DNA of 64,000 nucleotides from Tubulanus polymorphus (Eukaryota; Nemertea; Palaeonemertea; Tubulaniformes; Tubulanidae), in contig NC_134026.1 of NCBI RefSeq assembly GCF_964204645.1, forward strand, positions 372,001 to 436,000, written 5' to 3'. A model generated the notes under the pieces. It did not search any database and was not told the DNA's origin. It worked only from the letters and a program-made list of their open reading frames with translations. The position numbers and the translations under genes were made by a program. Positions 12,559 to 27,000 of the stretch are shown in pieces (the first letter of the stretch is position 1; each line of letters opens with the position of its first letter).

Positions 12559-12767
12559 GGCTAAACAAAAATGATATATTGTTTCTCCGCAGCGGCCGGG
12601 TCATTTTTGTAAAATATGATAAAATTTATAAACAGTTCATTTCTATAGTCTGTTATGGTAAAATTGATCACGATTTTAAAAAAAAGTAATGTATAGGGTA
12701 GATAGGCGGCCGGGTCAACATTTAAGCTCAGCAAAGCGGAGAAACAAGGTATCAATTTTTTTTTGCC
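12559..12767 (+). mobile_element. MITE family A, copy 2
   Basis: Same ends and interior as the 2204-2422 copy, with short internal deletions, and TTA on both sides (12556-12558 and 12768-12770). Confidence 0.8.
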
Positions 12768-12770
12768 TTA

Positions 12771-13866
12771 TCACAGCTATAGTTTATTCCAGATAATTTT
12801 CCCACAGGGTTTGATCGGTATCGAGTAAGGTCGAGTCTACTGTATAGATTAATAAACTAGATTCAGGATTATTAATTATGACAAGAGCAATTTTTAAAAA
12901 TACTCTCCGCGAAAAGTATATTGTTAATTGTAATAATATATTTAAGTATTATAATCTATTCATGTTGTAAACATGCTTCTTAATTCAGTACAACGATTTT
13001 ATTTGTGTTCAAAACCAGTTCATTGTAATTTTAGTTCGATAAATTATTGGGAAACGACGTTATTTTGTCTTTTTGTGCGTGTACCCTATTATCATATCTG
13101 TGTAAAATGTACGCACTTTGAAATGAACGAGCTATTTTTTATAACCTACAACTGTCTTAGTCATTTTCTTATCGAAGCTACCCAGTATAACGTGTACTAT
13201 GACACAGTACAGTTTTATCTACGACCCTCGACTGAGACAGGATGCAATTTTTCTCCAAATATCTATGATTTTATTAGCGTTAATACAAAACACTTCAACA
13301 AATATAAATTATGTACAACTTATGTCTACGATAAGTCTATCAGTTACAATCAGTAAACATAAAAGGCCATTCATTAATAAGTAAGGCACCAATGAGCGGC
13401 GCTCTGACCACTTCTCCCTATGAACATATGCACACATGACTGACATTAACGAAAACCTCATGAATGGCCCATGAGCACAAACAGACATGAGTAATGATGA
13501 TTATTTAACAATTTATCTTCCGCAGTTCTGACTAAACTTTTATATAAAAAGGTATTTTGGTTTCTCTTACAAGTTAAGACTGTCAGATAATAAATTGTTG
13601 AATCATGAACAGTGGGTTTTGCTCATTGAAATCTGAATTATGGGAATAGTCTACCGGTCACAAATAGACATTTCTAATTAATCATAAATCAGTTCTTACA
13701 GTTGATAATTGGCTTCAGAGGTGAAACCGGATATATAAACTAATTTTAATAGTCTATTTCAACCAACAAGTATAGTAACTGGGTCCTGTATTTTCGACAC
13801 AATTTCAGCATTGTTTTGAAGCTGATGTGGTTTAATAAGAGTTTCGATCCTATCAATGATTCAGTA
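12771..13866. other. Convergent intergenic stretch between VKOR and COQ5
   Basis: Both flanking genes end here. An AATAAA at 12851-12856 on the plus strand could serve VKOR. An open frame of about 127 codons (12973-13356) has AT-driven composition and no recognisable motif, so I do not call it a gene. Confidence 0.5.
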
Positions 13867-15970
<2,104 letters not shown>

Positions 15971-16063
15971 GGTAATGGATATTTCATGTACCCTGAAATC
16001 ATTGACGTCACGATGACTGAGAAAATACGTCAATTTAACCAACAACTAGTGTTGGAACCTAAC

Positions 16064-16622
16064 CCTAGTGTTGGCCTGGTGAATAAACGCAGAAACCCTA
16101 GTGTTGCCCTGTTTTATAAACGCAGTAACCCTAGTGTTGCCCTGTTTAATAAACGCAGTAACCCTAGTGTTGGCCTGTTTAATAAACGCAGTAACCCTAG
16201 TGTTGGCCTGTTTGATAAACCCAGTAACCCTAGTGGTGGCCTGGGAAATAAACGCAGTAACCCTGGTGTTGGCCTGATTGATAAACGCAGTAACCCTAGT
16301 GTTGGCCTGTTTAATAAACGCAGTTGACCTAGTGTTGGCCTGGGAAATAAACGCAGTAACCCTAGTGTTGGCCTGGTAAATAAACGCAGAAACCTTAGTG
16401 TTGGCCTGTTTGATAAACGCAGTAACCCTAGTGTTGGCCTGTTTAATAAACGCAGTTACCCTAGTGTTGGCCTGGGAAATAAACGCAGTAACCCTAGTGT
16501 TGGCCTGGAAATAAACGCAGTAACCCTAGTGTTGGCCTGTTAATAAACGCAGAAACCCTAGTGTTAGCCTGTTAATAAACGCATTTATCCTAGTGTTTGC
16601 CTGGTGAATAGACGTAGTTACG
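16064..16622. repeat. 33-bp minisatellite, about 17 copies, upstream of COQ5
   Basis: The unit starts CCTAGTGTTGGCCTG and ends AAACGCAGTAAC. Copies differ mainly in a 3-4 base variable box (GTTTAA, GGGAAA, GTTTGA). The last copies lose one base. Because 33 is divisible by three, one frame reads as an 11-residue repeat, but it has no gene structure. The array starts about 95 bases upstream of the COQ5 ATG. Confidence 0.95.
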
Positions 16623-17986
16623 ATTGTACTATTCAGAATTACCACAGTATGAAACACGACCCGGCCGGCCGCGGCCGCGGTCACACGTCTGAACACGGCC
16701 GGTGAGCGGGAATCAGTCTAAATGTATTGGGTGACAGAGAATTTTGAAGACATTTTTGGAGGCTGTCAGAAGGCCTTATGCTCTTATCTCCAATTTCCTC
16801 ACATCGCGTTTTCTTTTTCAAATGCTGCGACTTCTTTGATAGAGATTCTTCCATAATTTTATCAGTGGATTTCTTGATTCAGGCCGTGCTTCCAATTATT
16901 TGCGGCTGAAATTTTCAAATTGAACCACGATCTGGTCTTCGATTAGAGGAAATTAAGTTTCTAATTTTGAGATCCGTCCTCGACTGATGGAACCACCAAC
17001 TGGACGAACAGACGATCCGGGCATCTACCACCGATCAGTTCCAGCGTATGGTCAGCCTGTGCTAATTAAGTGAACCAGATCTCAGTCCTCAGTCCTCCCC
17101 GTTGCCAAACGCCACTCTATCAGATAGAGAAAAACTGAAATTGCGGCGGAGTTCTGCATCGAGAGCCAATGTGGACGGTTTTCGAGGGACGTTAATAAGA
17201 TAGTTTTTCTTCTAATACATACATTTATTCATATGATAAGTAAAAAAAGCCATGTCATGGTTAAACGTCTTATAAAACAGCAGCTTTATGCGTGGAGTCA
17301 TCGCATCCCATTAATTACATTTTTAATGTATTTGCTTATTCATTTGTAAAAAGGTTACTTGAAAATAAATCATATCATATCATATCCCTCAATTCATTTC
17401 AACTATCCCTGCTGGCTTTTTCTCATGTATTGAGCTTGGCAGTAGCAATTACACGAATATTTTTCAGATACTAATTGATGTTACAAAATAATTATGCTTT
17501 CACTAAAACTAAACAAACTCTGCATAAACTATCCGTATACATAATAAATAATCTATAACATCACATGACATTTTGTCTGGATATCACATTTTGATCCATC
17601 GATTTTTAAGTCCGGCTACTAAAATAATAAGAAAATACACACGACAAAAATCATCTATGACATTTTGTTTGGATTTCTGATTCAATGGCGCTAGGGAAAT
17701 AATATGTAAACACAAAACGAGATAAACCGTGGTCAAATTCTGTTTGAATTTCTCATTTACGTCATGCTACTAAAATCAGTAACAAACCACCTTAAAAAAA
17801 CTGGGGTCATGGTTTCATAGACCGGATGTCAAAAGTTCTGAGACTCCGCAATATGGATAACAACCATCAATGATAAAACATCATGGTAATAACTGATAAA
17901 TTCCAAAAGGGATTATTTCGTCTCCAAATCTATTAAACTCGGCCCCATATCACATTTTGTTATTTTTTTTTTGTCAAATCGTTGAT
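16623..17986. other. Intergenic stretch upstream of COQ5, 3' of DEG/ENaC
   Basis: A short GC-rich patch at about 16660-16690 (GACCCGGCCGGCCGC) resembles the interior of MITE family A and may be a remnant. The rest is AT-rich with no gene seen. Some of it should be the 3' UTR of the minus-strand channel gene. Confidence 0.5.
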
Positions 17987-20900
17987 TTATATGACGCTAC
18001 TGATTTTACTCGTCAGCTCCACGCCACCTCTATCATTCACGCCAGGTTTCTCCTGTATCGCGTCTTCGTCTGCGATATAATCATCTTCGCTTTTTGAACA
18101 GCACCATTTGAAGATCTTCACGAACGCGAATTCGATAAATTCGCAAACCGTCAAAACGCTTGCACCGACACAAAGGCCCATCATTCCACCAAAATCACCT
18201 ATAAGATTTTGTTAGAAATGTTAAAGATTGATGAGAATTTGGCATCAACAAGCTCGTTAAATGCTTTTAAATCCTTATTGAAGACTCATCTTTTTAGACA
18301 ACATTTTTACTAAATCGTCTCTAGACTTTAACCGATGCTGTACTAAAAGCATCAATATTATATTGCATCTCGATTGTTCTTCTTTTAGATTCTGTAAAGC
18401 GCCTTAGAGCCTTTTGGAATAAGGCGCTATATAAGTTTTATATAATAATAATAAAAGAATTTAAACGAAATGAAATGTTTTTAAGATTATTTAACTTACT
18501 GATTAACTGTGAACGAGTCGTCGCTTTTTCCTGATTAAAGGAGGTATAAGATAAACGTGGGTAATACAAATTGAGGTAAATTATGTTGTCCCTACGGAAA
18601 GAAAACATCATAATTTAGAGACATTCGCGAAACATTAACCTTAAAATGATTCGTCGAGGTCGTGAGGTTTTTGAAATACAAACCTGACGTAATTAGCGGA
18701 TAGATTGAGAGCTGTCTGAAGAGCATCGGCCGCGTGGCGGTTTGGAAATGAGGAGAAACTTAAATTGATGTCGTATATTTCTTCTTTACACGCCGTACCA
18801 CACGAGTTATAACACGATTTAAACGCTGTTATATAATCAGCATTGTCTAAAACAAAGAAATCATCAAATCACATTGCAAAAAAACTAAGAGTATTTCAGA
18901 GAAGTATCTATCATGTTTAGAAGACGAAAATGTTGGAAAATTGAATAGCGCTGGAAACCTGCAGGCCATATATTCATCAAAGGATATTGTAATATACTTT
19001 TTTTCTTGGTGAAAAGATTGAGAATAATGACGAGAGAAATCCCACAATAACGAAGCCAAGATTGAAAAATTCTATATCAGAATGATTGTATTTGAGGAGC
19101 GACGTTTCGGCTAACAACTGTTAGCCATCATCAGGCGTACTTTCTCGTTATTGTGGGATTTCTCTCATCATCATCGTACACGGATATTGTGTATCTTCTC
19201 GTCTAATTGATAATAATGTTTGCGGTAGCCTTACTGAGCAGAGGCATCATGCACATTTTGACGTCATACGGTTCACAAACACGGATATTTCCTACAAAAT
19301 AGAAGCGACCTTATTTATGTCGTGAAGTCAGATTCATATCAGGTTCCAGTCCCCACAGTTCTTGCTGATGAGATTTAGCTTTTGAGTTAAAACATATAGG
19401 AAATAAAGTAATTTTAGAGTCAAACTGAACCGACAGGTCTATATGAAGCCGAGTCCTTTGTCCTTTCTGACACAAATGGGAAAATTTGAGTCGACTCCGA
19501 GGATCACATTCAAAAAGCTTTCGAGAATTAGTCTATATATAGATGTATAGAACACGGGAGTAATGTGGATACAAGTACGTGAAAAGACTGTTTTTAACTG
19601 GAAATAATGAAATGGATATTTCCATCGATATCATGCATGCAAACATGAAATTAAACGATGGTGTTCTATTTCCTACTAACTTCTATACGAGGAAGTAAAT
19701 AGCGGCCTGCACTGACAATTATTCGCGATAATATCAGCTTCACATTCTAATTCACATCCAGCCAATGAATATCTGTCTTCGTATCTCAGCTTCTTCTCCG
19801 CGCAGTTCCCGTACGGTTTCGGTAAGTTCGTTTTCTATATCGATACAATTGAGAAAAAAAACATTACCATCCCCTAAAAAAACTACTATCAGTTTTATAG
19901 CTCAAGATGAAAGCGGAAGGAATCATCAAAGTTTTATGGATAGGTTTTTGTAGTCGTTATTACCTTATCAAGTTTCAGAGCACCGATAGCGTATGTACCG
20001 GGGGACAGAGCGGTGCCGTACGCGGTTACTAACTCTCCGGGTTCATAACGAGGATGTAGATATATCGATAAACCTGCCTGCATATTTCCATCCAGATTTT
20101 CTAATAATATATGAATAATTTGGAAAAAAAAGTTAATTCGGCTCAAAAAGTTGAGAACCACCGAATAGGTCTGGCGTTGCAATTCATCCAGGACCGAGTT
20201 TCGTAGATGTTTGGGCAAACTAATCCCTGGGACACATTTTGAAATTTGTCAGTTATTATCACGGTTATTATCTCATTGTCATATTTTTGGTAGTTGTCAG
20301 ATGTAGCTTACATATCCGATCAATGAAACCAGGTCCGTGGAAACACTTAGAAGTTTTTTCAATTTTAGATAACACCAACTGATTATATATTTACCAGAAT
20401 ATTCGAATTGTCGTAGATCCCATAGTATAGTCATTCCATGTTCTCCTCCTGGGGTTTTCTGCGAGAACGATTTACCGATATCAGGGTGATTAAAAGTGGC
20501 ACATTCTCCATCTTTAGTCCAAGTAGTTCTGTAGTATTCACGCGCGTCGCAGCCTATCGTGTCTTCCGGCGCTAAAGTGGCCGCCTCATCGTGGCCGACT
20601 ATAAAACAGCCCAGGATATTTTTACTGAAGTCCTTTTTAGCTGTTTTTTCAATAACGTAAGAATAATCCCACGGACGTCCAGTGTAGTTAGTGTAACGGG
20701 CTTTCATCTGTCCGTCGTAACTTTCATTCTTTAAAAACAAACGTCCGAACCAACCGAAATTACCGAATCCAAATAGAATGTAATTAATCAACTCAGAGTC
20801 CGACGGCGGAATACCAATTTCTGAAATAGTTTTTGGTTGAGAAGAAAAGTATTTCAGTAAATGTTGGGTACGATTTCTATCAAACGACAAGAACGAACAA

Positions 20901-21387
20901 ACCTTACCCGTAAGAGCACTTCTATTAAGGCGATTGGAATCACAAATTGTAATCGCTGGGAAATCTATAGTTCCATTCGACTGCGAACGAAAATACGATG
21001 GAAAATGCGATCGTTTTTAGAGAGAAACCGATGTAAGATTCACAGCGTTTTATCTCTACTCACCTCAATCGAGATCGAAGTCGTCGATTTGTATTTTCCA
21101 AAATCCTCGATCAAGCCGAAGAGTTCCTCTAACAGAAATCCGAACAGAATTAATACGACTATTATCCACAGCGCTCGCCTCCAACAGCTTTTTACTGAGG
21201 CGATTCGTTTCAATCCGTGACAAGTTGTATTAGAAGCGAATTCCACTTCATCGTGGCCGCAACACTTACAACAGTGTCGTGACCTACGTTTTGCCTTGGA
21301 CGCCTTTTGAGGCGAATCTTCGGTGAAATTCATTTTGTCTCCTCCGTTTCTAAACGCAGTTGATTCCGTCAGAAATCCCTCGTCCAT
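17987..21387 (-). CDS. DEG/ENaC family sodium channel subunit
   Basis: Plasma-membrane, amiloride-type trimeric cation channel; gating could be by peptide, acid or mechanical force. Eight exons: 21387-21064, 20980-20395, 20100-19964, 19834-19681, 19291-19235, 18846-18684, 18591-18500, 18198-17987, giving 574 aa with every phase matching. TM1 is RALWIIVVLILFGFLLEELF, followed by the signature DFPAITICDSNRLNRS (about 114-129). The Cys-rich extracellular domain includes LPKPYGNC, AGCELECEADIIANNCQC and a CYNSCGTAC cluster. TM2 is GLCVGASVLTVCEFIEFAFV, with the G516-A517-S518 selectivity filter. The C-tail is short and acidic. The N-terminus has several Cys (CCKCCG). ASIC, FMRFamide-gated and ENaC subfamilies cannot be separated by eye. 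Introns hold three repeat elements. Confidence 0.93.
18242..18456 (+). mobile_element. 3' end of an L2/CR1-type LINE
   Basis: The reading frame at 18242-18313 ends FKSLLKTHLFRQHFY followed by a stop. This is typical of the C-terminus of L2/CR1-like reverse-transcriptase ORFs. A short 3' UTR follows with an inverted pair, AAGCGCCTTAGAG and AAGGCGCTATATAAG, and then a TAA/ATA microsatellite tail, again typical of this group. It is 5'-truncated and fills most of the 301-base last intron of the channel gene, in the opposite orientation. Confidence 0.75.
19032..19166. mobile_element. Inverted-repeat element in a DEG/ENaC intron
   Basis: Ends are GAGAGAAATCCCACAATAAC and its reverse complement, about 135 bases apart. 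The interior contains GACGTTTCGGC and GCCATCATCAGG. A related segment with CCCACAATGATAATG and GACGTTTCGAC is at 23541-23660. The family is not identified. Confidence 0.6.
20215..20336. mobile_element. Degraded copy of repeat family D
   Basis: Shares TTTGAAATTTGTCAGTTATT and the end ATGAAACCAGG with the better copies at 40989-41131 and 52449-52613. It lies inside a channel-gene intron and is diverged at both ends. Confidence 0.5.
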
Positions 21388-23540
21388 TGATTATGAAATC
21401 CCTAACATCATAAGAAAACAAAAGTTCAGGATACGCCCAATTTACAGCAACGCGGTAAGACATGTATGTATCACAGAACTAATCCACCTTTTCACTACGA
21501 ATCAAATTGTTCGTTATAATTATTAGCGATTTCCTTAGAAACATTTGCTACCATGAGATCAGATATTTAAAGCCCTTTACAACAGTTTATATTTATATAT
21601 ACACGTATATGCCTGCACTATGTGAAATGGAATTTTGAATTAAGGTATGAAATACGTTCTGAATTCTATAGAGAAATCACACATTTTCTAATCGGATAAG
21701 ATTTATTTTCAGACACCTGGAACCAAACTGCCCGAATGTCCAAGGTGTTTCAATGCTACAATAATATTGTTCCCTTTTACTCGTTTTGATTGGACGAAAC
21801 AAATAATAAGGTTCACCCCGTGTCCTCTCATTGGATCTGAAACAGACTAATTCCGAGGTTTCATTGGATAAAACAGATCACTTCCGGTACATCCAACATT
21901 CCGTGTTGAAGTTACATAAATATGTTATTTGTTCGAAATCTATTTACTTATTTACAAGTGAATTAAAAGCCGATTCTTATAATTAATTACATACGCTTTA
22001 TCGGATTGCGTGGTGAATGTTGTAATGGGCTTCGATCAGGTTTCTATTTTGACATAATAAACCCGCACCACGTCACGTCCACCTCTATAATTAATCTCAT
22101 TAACTTAACGACTATAGAATTCATTAACTGGTTGCATTCTATAGATATCTGATTTCATACAATGAAAGTACATATTTATGTAAAATTATGTAAAGTACTT
22201 TCGAATCAAAAGTTCCACCATCAAATATAGACATTTTAACCATTATTCAATCAGAAAATCTCTACTCTCACCTCGAGGAACTTTTTTTAAAACTTATATT
22301 CACTTGTGATGAGAGAAAGCTTATAAACCTATAAACTATCTCTTGTAAATCAAATATCTGACATGTATTTTTTATGAGCGTGTTGGAGCAGGTACCACTT
22401 TTGACATTTTCAAAGCTATTCTAAAAAAATTGCGAATGTTGCGCGCGTACAAAAGAAATGATTATAATATCCTTATTCACAAGCGTTGATTTTATTACCA
22501 TCATCAGTAATACAAAAAGTCCGGTGTATTATGTATGAACTAGGACAGTTTAACTGATCATTTCATGTTCTGATTAACGATATGATATATTCATTTATTC
22601 GTGTATATGGTCGGACTGAATGTATGAATGAAAAGAACGTTTTTTATTTCTCGTCTATTTACCTTGTCTTTTGTGCGGCTTAAATAGATATGTATATATA
22701 TATTGTCTGACAATGTCTGTATAGTACAGAATGTATACGAATCAAAATATTCACATGTCATTTACGTAAGGGGCAATGATTGATAAGATAGCTGTCTAAT
22801 GATAGTTTTATAGATGATAAATCGACTAGACCGGTTTCTATGGACCTCTTCTGAATGTCTAATGGATTAACGTCAGAAAGTGACTTCCTCGACTAAAAGC
22901 AAATGTAGAGGAAATGACCGTTCCTTTCACGCTGCATCAGAATATCAACTAAGGTAACAACTTACTGATCGAAAACCAACGATGAGATATGTTTGATCAT
23001 CAGTATTAGCTCATTGATGAAATGACTACTAAAAGGCCCGTTTGTATCGCCAGAAGATGATGCTGAACACGTTATAATTAAGCGCTAATCAATATAATCA
23101 GTAGGAATTACTCACATTTTACACGCACGAACCCTCTTTCGATATATCACAATAATAACTAAAGCTCTCATTTACATTTCACCCGCGGCCAGACGAGTTT
23201 TCGCGAACTCAACGCAAGACTAACAGAAACCAGTTTAAGAGATCGGCGGGAAACTATATATGACTAGAAAACAATATCAACATTTGGCGATTATGCAAAA
23301 CGGTCCCCAGTGTTGAATAATTTATTTTTATAAGTGTATTTCGTAAAAGTATCGTGATGGGGTGGGTTTTTTTGCGGTGAAAATCCCCCACTTTTTTGAC
23401 TTGAAGTGCAAGAGACAATCTTAAATTCAATTTATTCATATTAACAAAAACACATCTCTCCAGGTATTTTTTATATTAACATATCCAATTTATTGATATT
23501 TTACTGCACAGTAAAACAAAAGAATATCATGAGCATAAAA
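21388..23540. other. Intergenic region between the channel gene and Piwi
   Basis: No gene seen. It must hold the channel gene's promoter. The sequence is AT-rich with small TATA runs (about 22690-22705) and no tandem array. Open frames here are short and unrecognised. Confidence 0.5.
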
Positions 23541-23660
23541 TAATGAGAATCCCACAATGATAATGAAAGACAAAGTCCGAAATTAATTTCTAGAGCCAAT
23601 AATTTCTTCGACGTTTCGACAATATTCTTATAGTCATCTTCAGGAATTATTTACGGAAGA
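23541..23660. repeat. Dispersed repeat related to the 19032 element
   Basis: Contains GAGAATCCCACAATGATAAT and, about 75 bases later, TCGACGTTTCGACAATATTC followed by ATAGTCATCTTCAGGAA. Only one end of the 19032-type terminal repeat is present. Confidence 0.5.
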
Positions 23661-23849
23661 AAATACTAAAGAACGGTATGGGAACGCATACGACGAAATT
23701 ATTTTTGTTTGATCGTAAATTAATCAAAGTCGATGTTTTCAATTTCAATCGCCAGAAATCGTTTTTGATTCGCTGAAGAAATTACAGAACCAGGGCCGTA
23801 CATTTACATATCAAATGAAGGGAAATTATCAGGTTTTTAAATGTATTTG

Positions 23850-23949
23850 NNNNNNNNNNNNNNNNNNNNNNNNNNNNNNNNNNNNNNNNNNNNNNNNNNN
23901 NNNNNNNNNNNNNNNNNNNNNNNNNNNNNNNNNNNNNNNNNNNNNNNNN
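23850..23949. other. Assembly gap (100 N)
   Basis: Exactly one hundred N, probably a placeholder of unknown true length. It lies about 100 bases upstream of the Piwi exon carrying the start codon, so a 5' UTR exon or promoter could be missing. Confidence 0.99.
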
Positions 23950-24057
23950 GTCCAGATCGAGAAGAACCAACAAGGATGGAGGAAGTGCCAAGTGGAGGAG
24001 GAACTGACGGATGATGAATGAATGAATGAATATTGTTTTATTGTTTCATTGTTTCAG

Positions 24058-27000
24058 GAGGCAGTCCATTGGTGATGTCTGGCCGAGCACGGGGACGAGC
24101 TCGAGGTAAACCTCGCGGAGGAGGTCCAGCACCACCTCCCAGACGTCCCGGTGAGGAAGAACCACCGATCAGAGAGGAACCGATCGGGCCGGGTGTTTCT
24201 CGTGGACGGGGTAGAGGAGGCGCCGCTCCCTCTGAGGAAGCTCCTGTCGCTGGCAGCGGGCGGGCTAGTTTACGAGGTACAACACGCGGTGAGAGGAAGC
24301 CCGGCGCGCCCGCGGCACCACCTCCGACAGCTGAGATGGCTGCCCTGTCGGTCGGTACGGGCGATGCCCGTGATGTCGGTAATAAGAGAACAAGATGGGT
24401 GGAATTGAACACCAGACCGGCTCACGCTTCCGACAAAAAAGGTTCGTTAATCATTCATTTATTCAGATGTTAATTTTTGGAAGTAGTTATTTTACCGGAC
24501 CCGGTCACCGACTTCTGAACGATATTTTGACGGATATCGTCTCTAATTGGCTGATTTACTCCGCGCATGCGCAGAGAGGTGCACGACTTAGAAAATTTGA
24601 GGGAAGTGTAGAGAACAGAGTTTGAGAAAATAGAGCGGTATAAGGCGGTAACTGGATCCGGCTAAGTAACCACTTCCTTAATTTTTTATCAGGTACCGGG
24701 TAGGTTTTACTGCGTTTTAAATGAAGCAACAGAATGGCCATTTATCTGGAAAATAGGGAATAATCAGGGAGTTTTGTAAAAAAACAGCTATAAATCAGGG
24801 AAAAGTCAGGAAAAATTTGCCAGATCGCGATTAAAATCAAACAGCTTCCCTCGGATCAAGTCAGAGTTCAAACAACAACAACACGAACATGTCACGGAAA
24901 AAGCAAGTCAAATAAAAATGGCCGCCATGTTCTTTGTTCCTGCTTTTTAACGATGCAAATATTAATTAATTCAAATTTTCCATCAATTGTAGGAACATCG
25001 GGAGCTCAAGTGTCGCTATTCACAAACCATTTTAGATTAGAATCACTCGGCCGTCAGTTTATACTCTACCAGTATTGGGTCAGTTTTAAACCGGAGGTCG
25101 ATAGTAAACGAGTTAGAATCGCGATCGTCAAGAGTAACCCGGATATTATCGGTCCGGTTTCGGCGTTCGATGGGATGGTTTTATTTATACCTCGTAAATT
25201 AGATGACGTAAGTATTTAACAATCGAATAGATACTGATTTATAATAGACATGAGATGAAGTGAGTTTTAGACAGGCTGGCTTCTGACCTGAAAAAATTCA
25301 TCCTCGCTTGCCATGGGTCCGGTATCACTCCCGAACTCGCTTCCACCAGCGCCCCCTGGCCTCACGAAGCGTGATTTCATTACTGGCGCTGTTGCGCATG
25401 ACGTCATATATCGATTTGCGAAATACTTCCTTGTTCGGTAAAACATTCGCTGATTGGTCCATTTAACGGGAAAACCAATAGAAGCCTAAAGCTAAGTCGT
25501 TTGTTACAAGCGCTGTGATTGGTATGTCCGGATTCTGGTCGGCTAGTAACGACTCCAGCGACTCGTGAGGTCAAGGGGTTCGGCGAACAGCTTTAGCTTA
25601 GTGGGTTCGAATCCCTTGAAGATGGAAAAACTTGGAAATCTAGATAAATCAGGGAATTTGACAAGTTTTACCAAAAACCTGGAAAACTCCGGATACATTG
25701 TATATGGACGTGTTTTTTCTTCTGTCTTGTTCTTGCTTGTGACAAGTGGCACCAGGAACCTTTTGATAAGAAACAGGCCCAACTGAGGGTATCTACTATG
25801 TTTTGATGGGTGATCTGATATCAAGTGTCAGGGAAATAAGGATATTTTTGATTCCCTGGTCTGTAAGATCCCTGTAGTTCAGTGTAGGGGTCGCTATTAT
25901 ACGTTCGAAATGTAAAACTGAATGTTCAGTTTCATGAAATGTTTCTCTTACAGACGACAGTGTTCACGAGTACGACTACTTTCAATAATTCCCCGGTTGA
26001 AGTAACAATCAAATTCACAAATGAACTTACTCAAGGGGATGCCACTTCTTTACAAGTGTTGAATGTATTTCTGCGCAGGTGAGTCTGGGGAAGTCTGGTG
26101 CTAGGCTATTTCAAAACACTTTAGCTTGAATCGTGATTGTAATTTTGTAGTTCACTGTGGAATTGCGTTGTTTTAATTGTCTATTAATACAGAGCTCTAT
26201 TCACTATTGGTATGCAGCAGATCGGAAGAGATTATTTCAACCCTAATGCGAAGATAAGCATCCCCCAGCACAAGTAAGTCAACTTACGATTTATTTCTCC
26301 CAATCTACTTCCACAGGTGCTCGTATCAGAGTTGTACGTAGTGTAAAAATGATAATCTTGTCAATCCAAGTAATAACTCTGATGTTGGTACTTCAGTCTT
26401 CAGCAATGGTTCCTAGCCAGATCCGTTGAAATCATAAATACCATCAATGCAGTTTTAATTCTCACTGTGCTAATTTTAACCATATTTTGAATGACTGATG
26501 TACAGTTGTTTACAGTTTGAGACATTCAGTGAATGATTTGATTGATTTTTCAGGATGGAAGTGTGGCCGGGTTTTACCACGTCAATATTACAGTACGAGT
26601 CCGATGTTTTACTCGGAGTTGACTTGAAATATAAAGTGTTGCGCAATACGACAGTTTTAGACATGATGGTTAATATTCATTCTCGGTCTCAGTCAAATTT
26701 CAATGAGGAATGCATCAAGGCTCTCGTCGGTGAGATTGTGTTAACGAGGTAAATTCAAAAGACTTATATTCTGCTTTCGCCTTCAGTAGGCTTGGCGGTA
26801 CAAGTCAAATCCGATCAACTTAGAGAAAACTGTATTCCTCAGATGTTTGTTGTTTGAATTATTTTTCTGACTCTCTATACGAATTAGAAAACACCAAACT
26901 CGGATATCGCTCTCGAGTTGGACAAACTTTGTCGTCGACATCCGACTGAATCTACTATAGATATGGTTCACTAAAGAATGAATGAATTACTTTATGGACT

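Noticed and set aside
12973-13356. 127-codon plus frame after VKOR
   Set aside because: AT-driven Tyr/Phe/Asn composition, no motif, no splice context.
15986-16327. 113-codon frame encoding an 11-residue NPSVGLFNKRS-type repeat
   Set aside because: It is the 33-bp minisatellite read in one frame. The array continues past the stop with indels, and it overlaps the COQ5 promoter side with no splice or start context.
20890-20908. Apparent donor GTAAGG and acceptor GATAG in the channel gene
   Set aside because: They would define an 18-base intron with mismatched phase. Reading straight through keeps frame, so exon 2 is continuous from 20980 to 20395.
24038-24412. 124-codon minus frame over Piwi exon 1
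   Set aside because: GC-rich antisense shadow of the RG-rich Piwi N-terminus.
25606-25616. Possible tRNA gene from a perfect B box
   Set aside because: No cloverleaf can be drawn: the A-box-like block directly abuts the B box with no anticodon arm. It is better read as repeat-derived.
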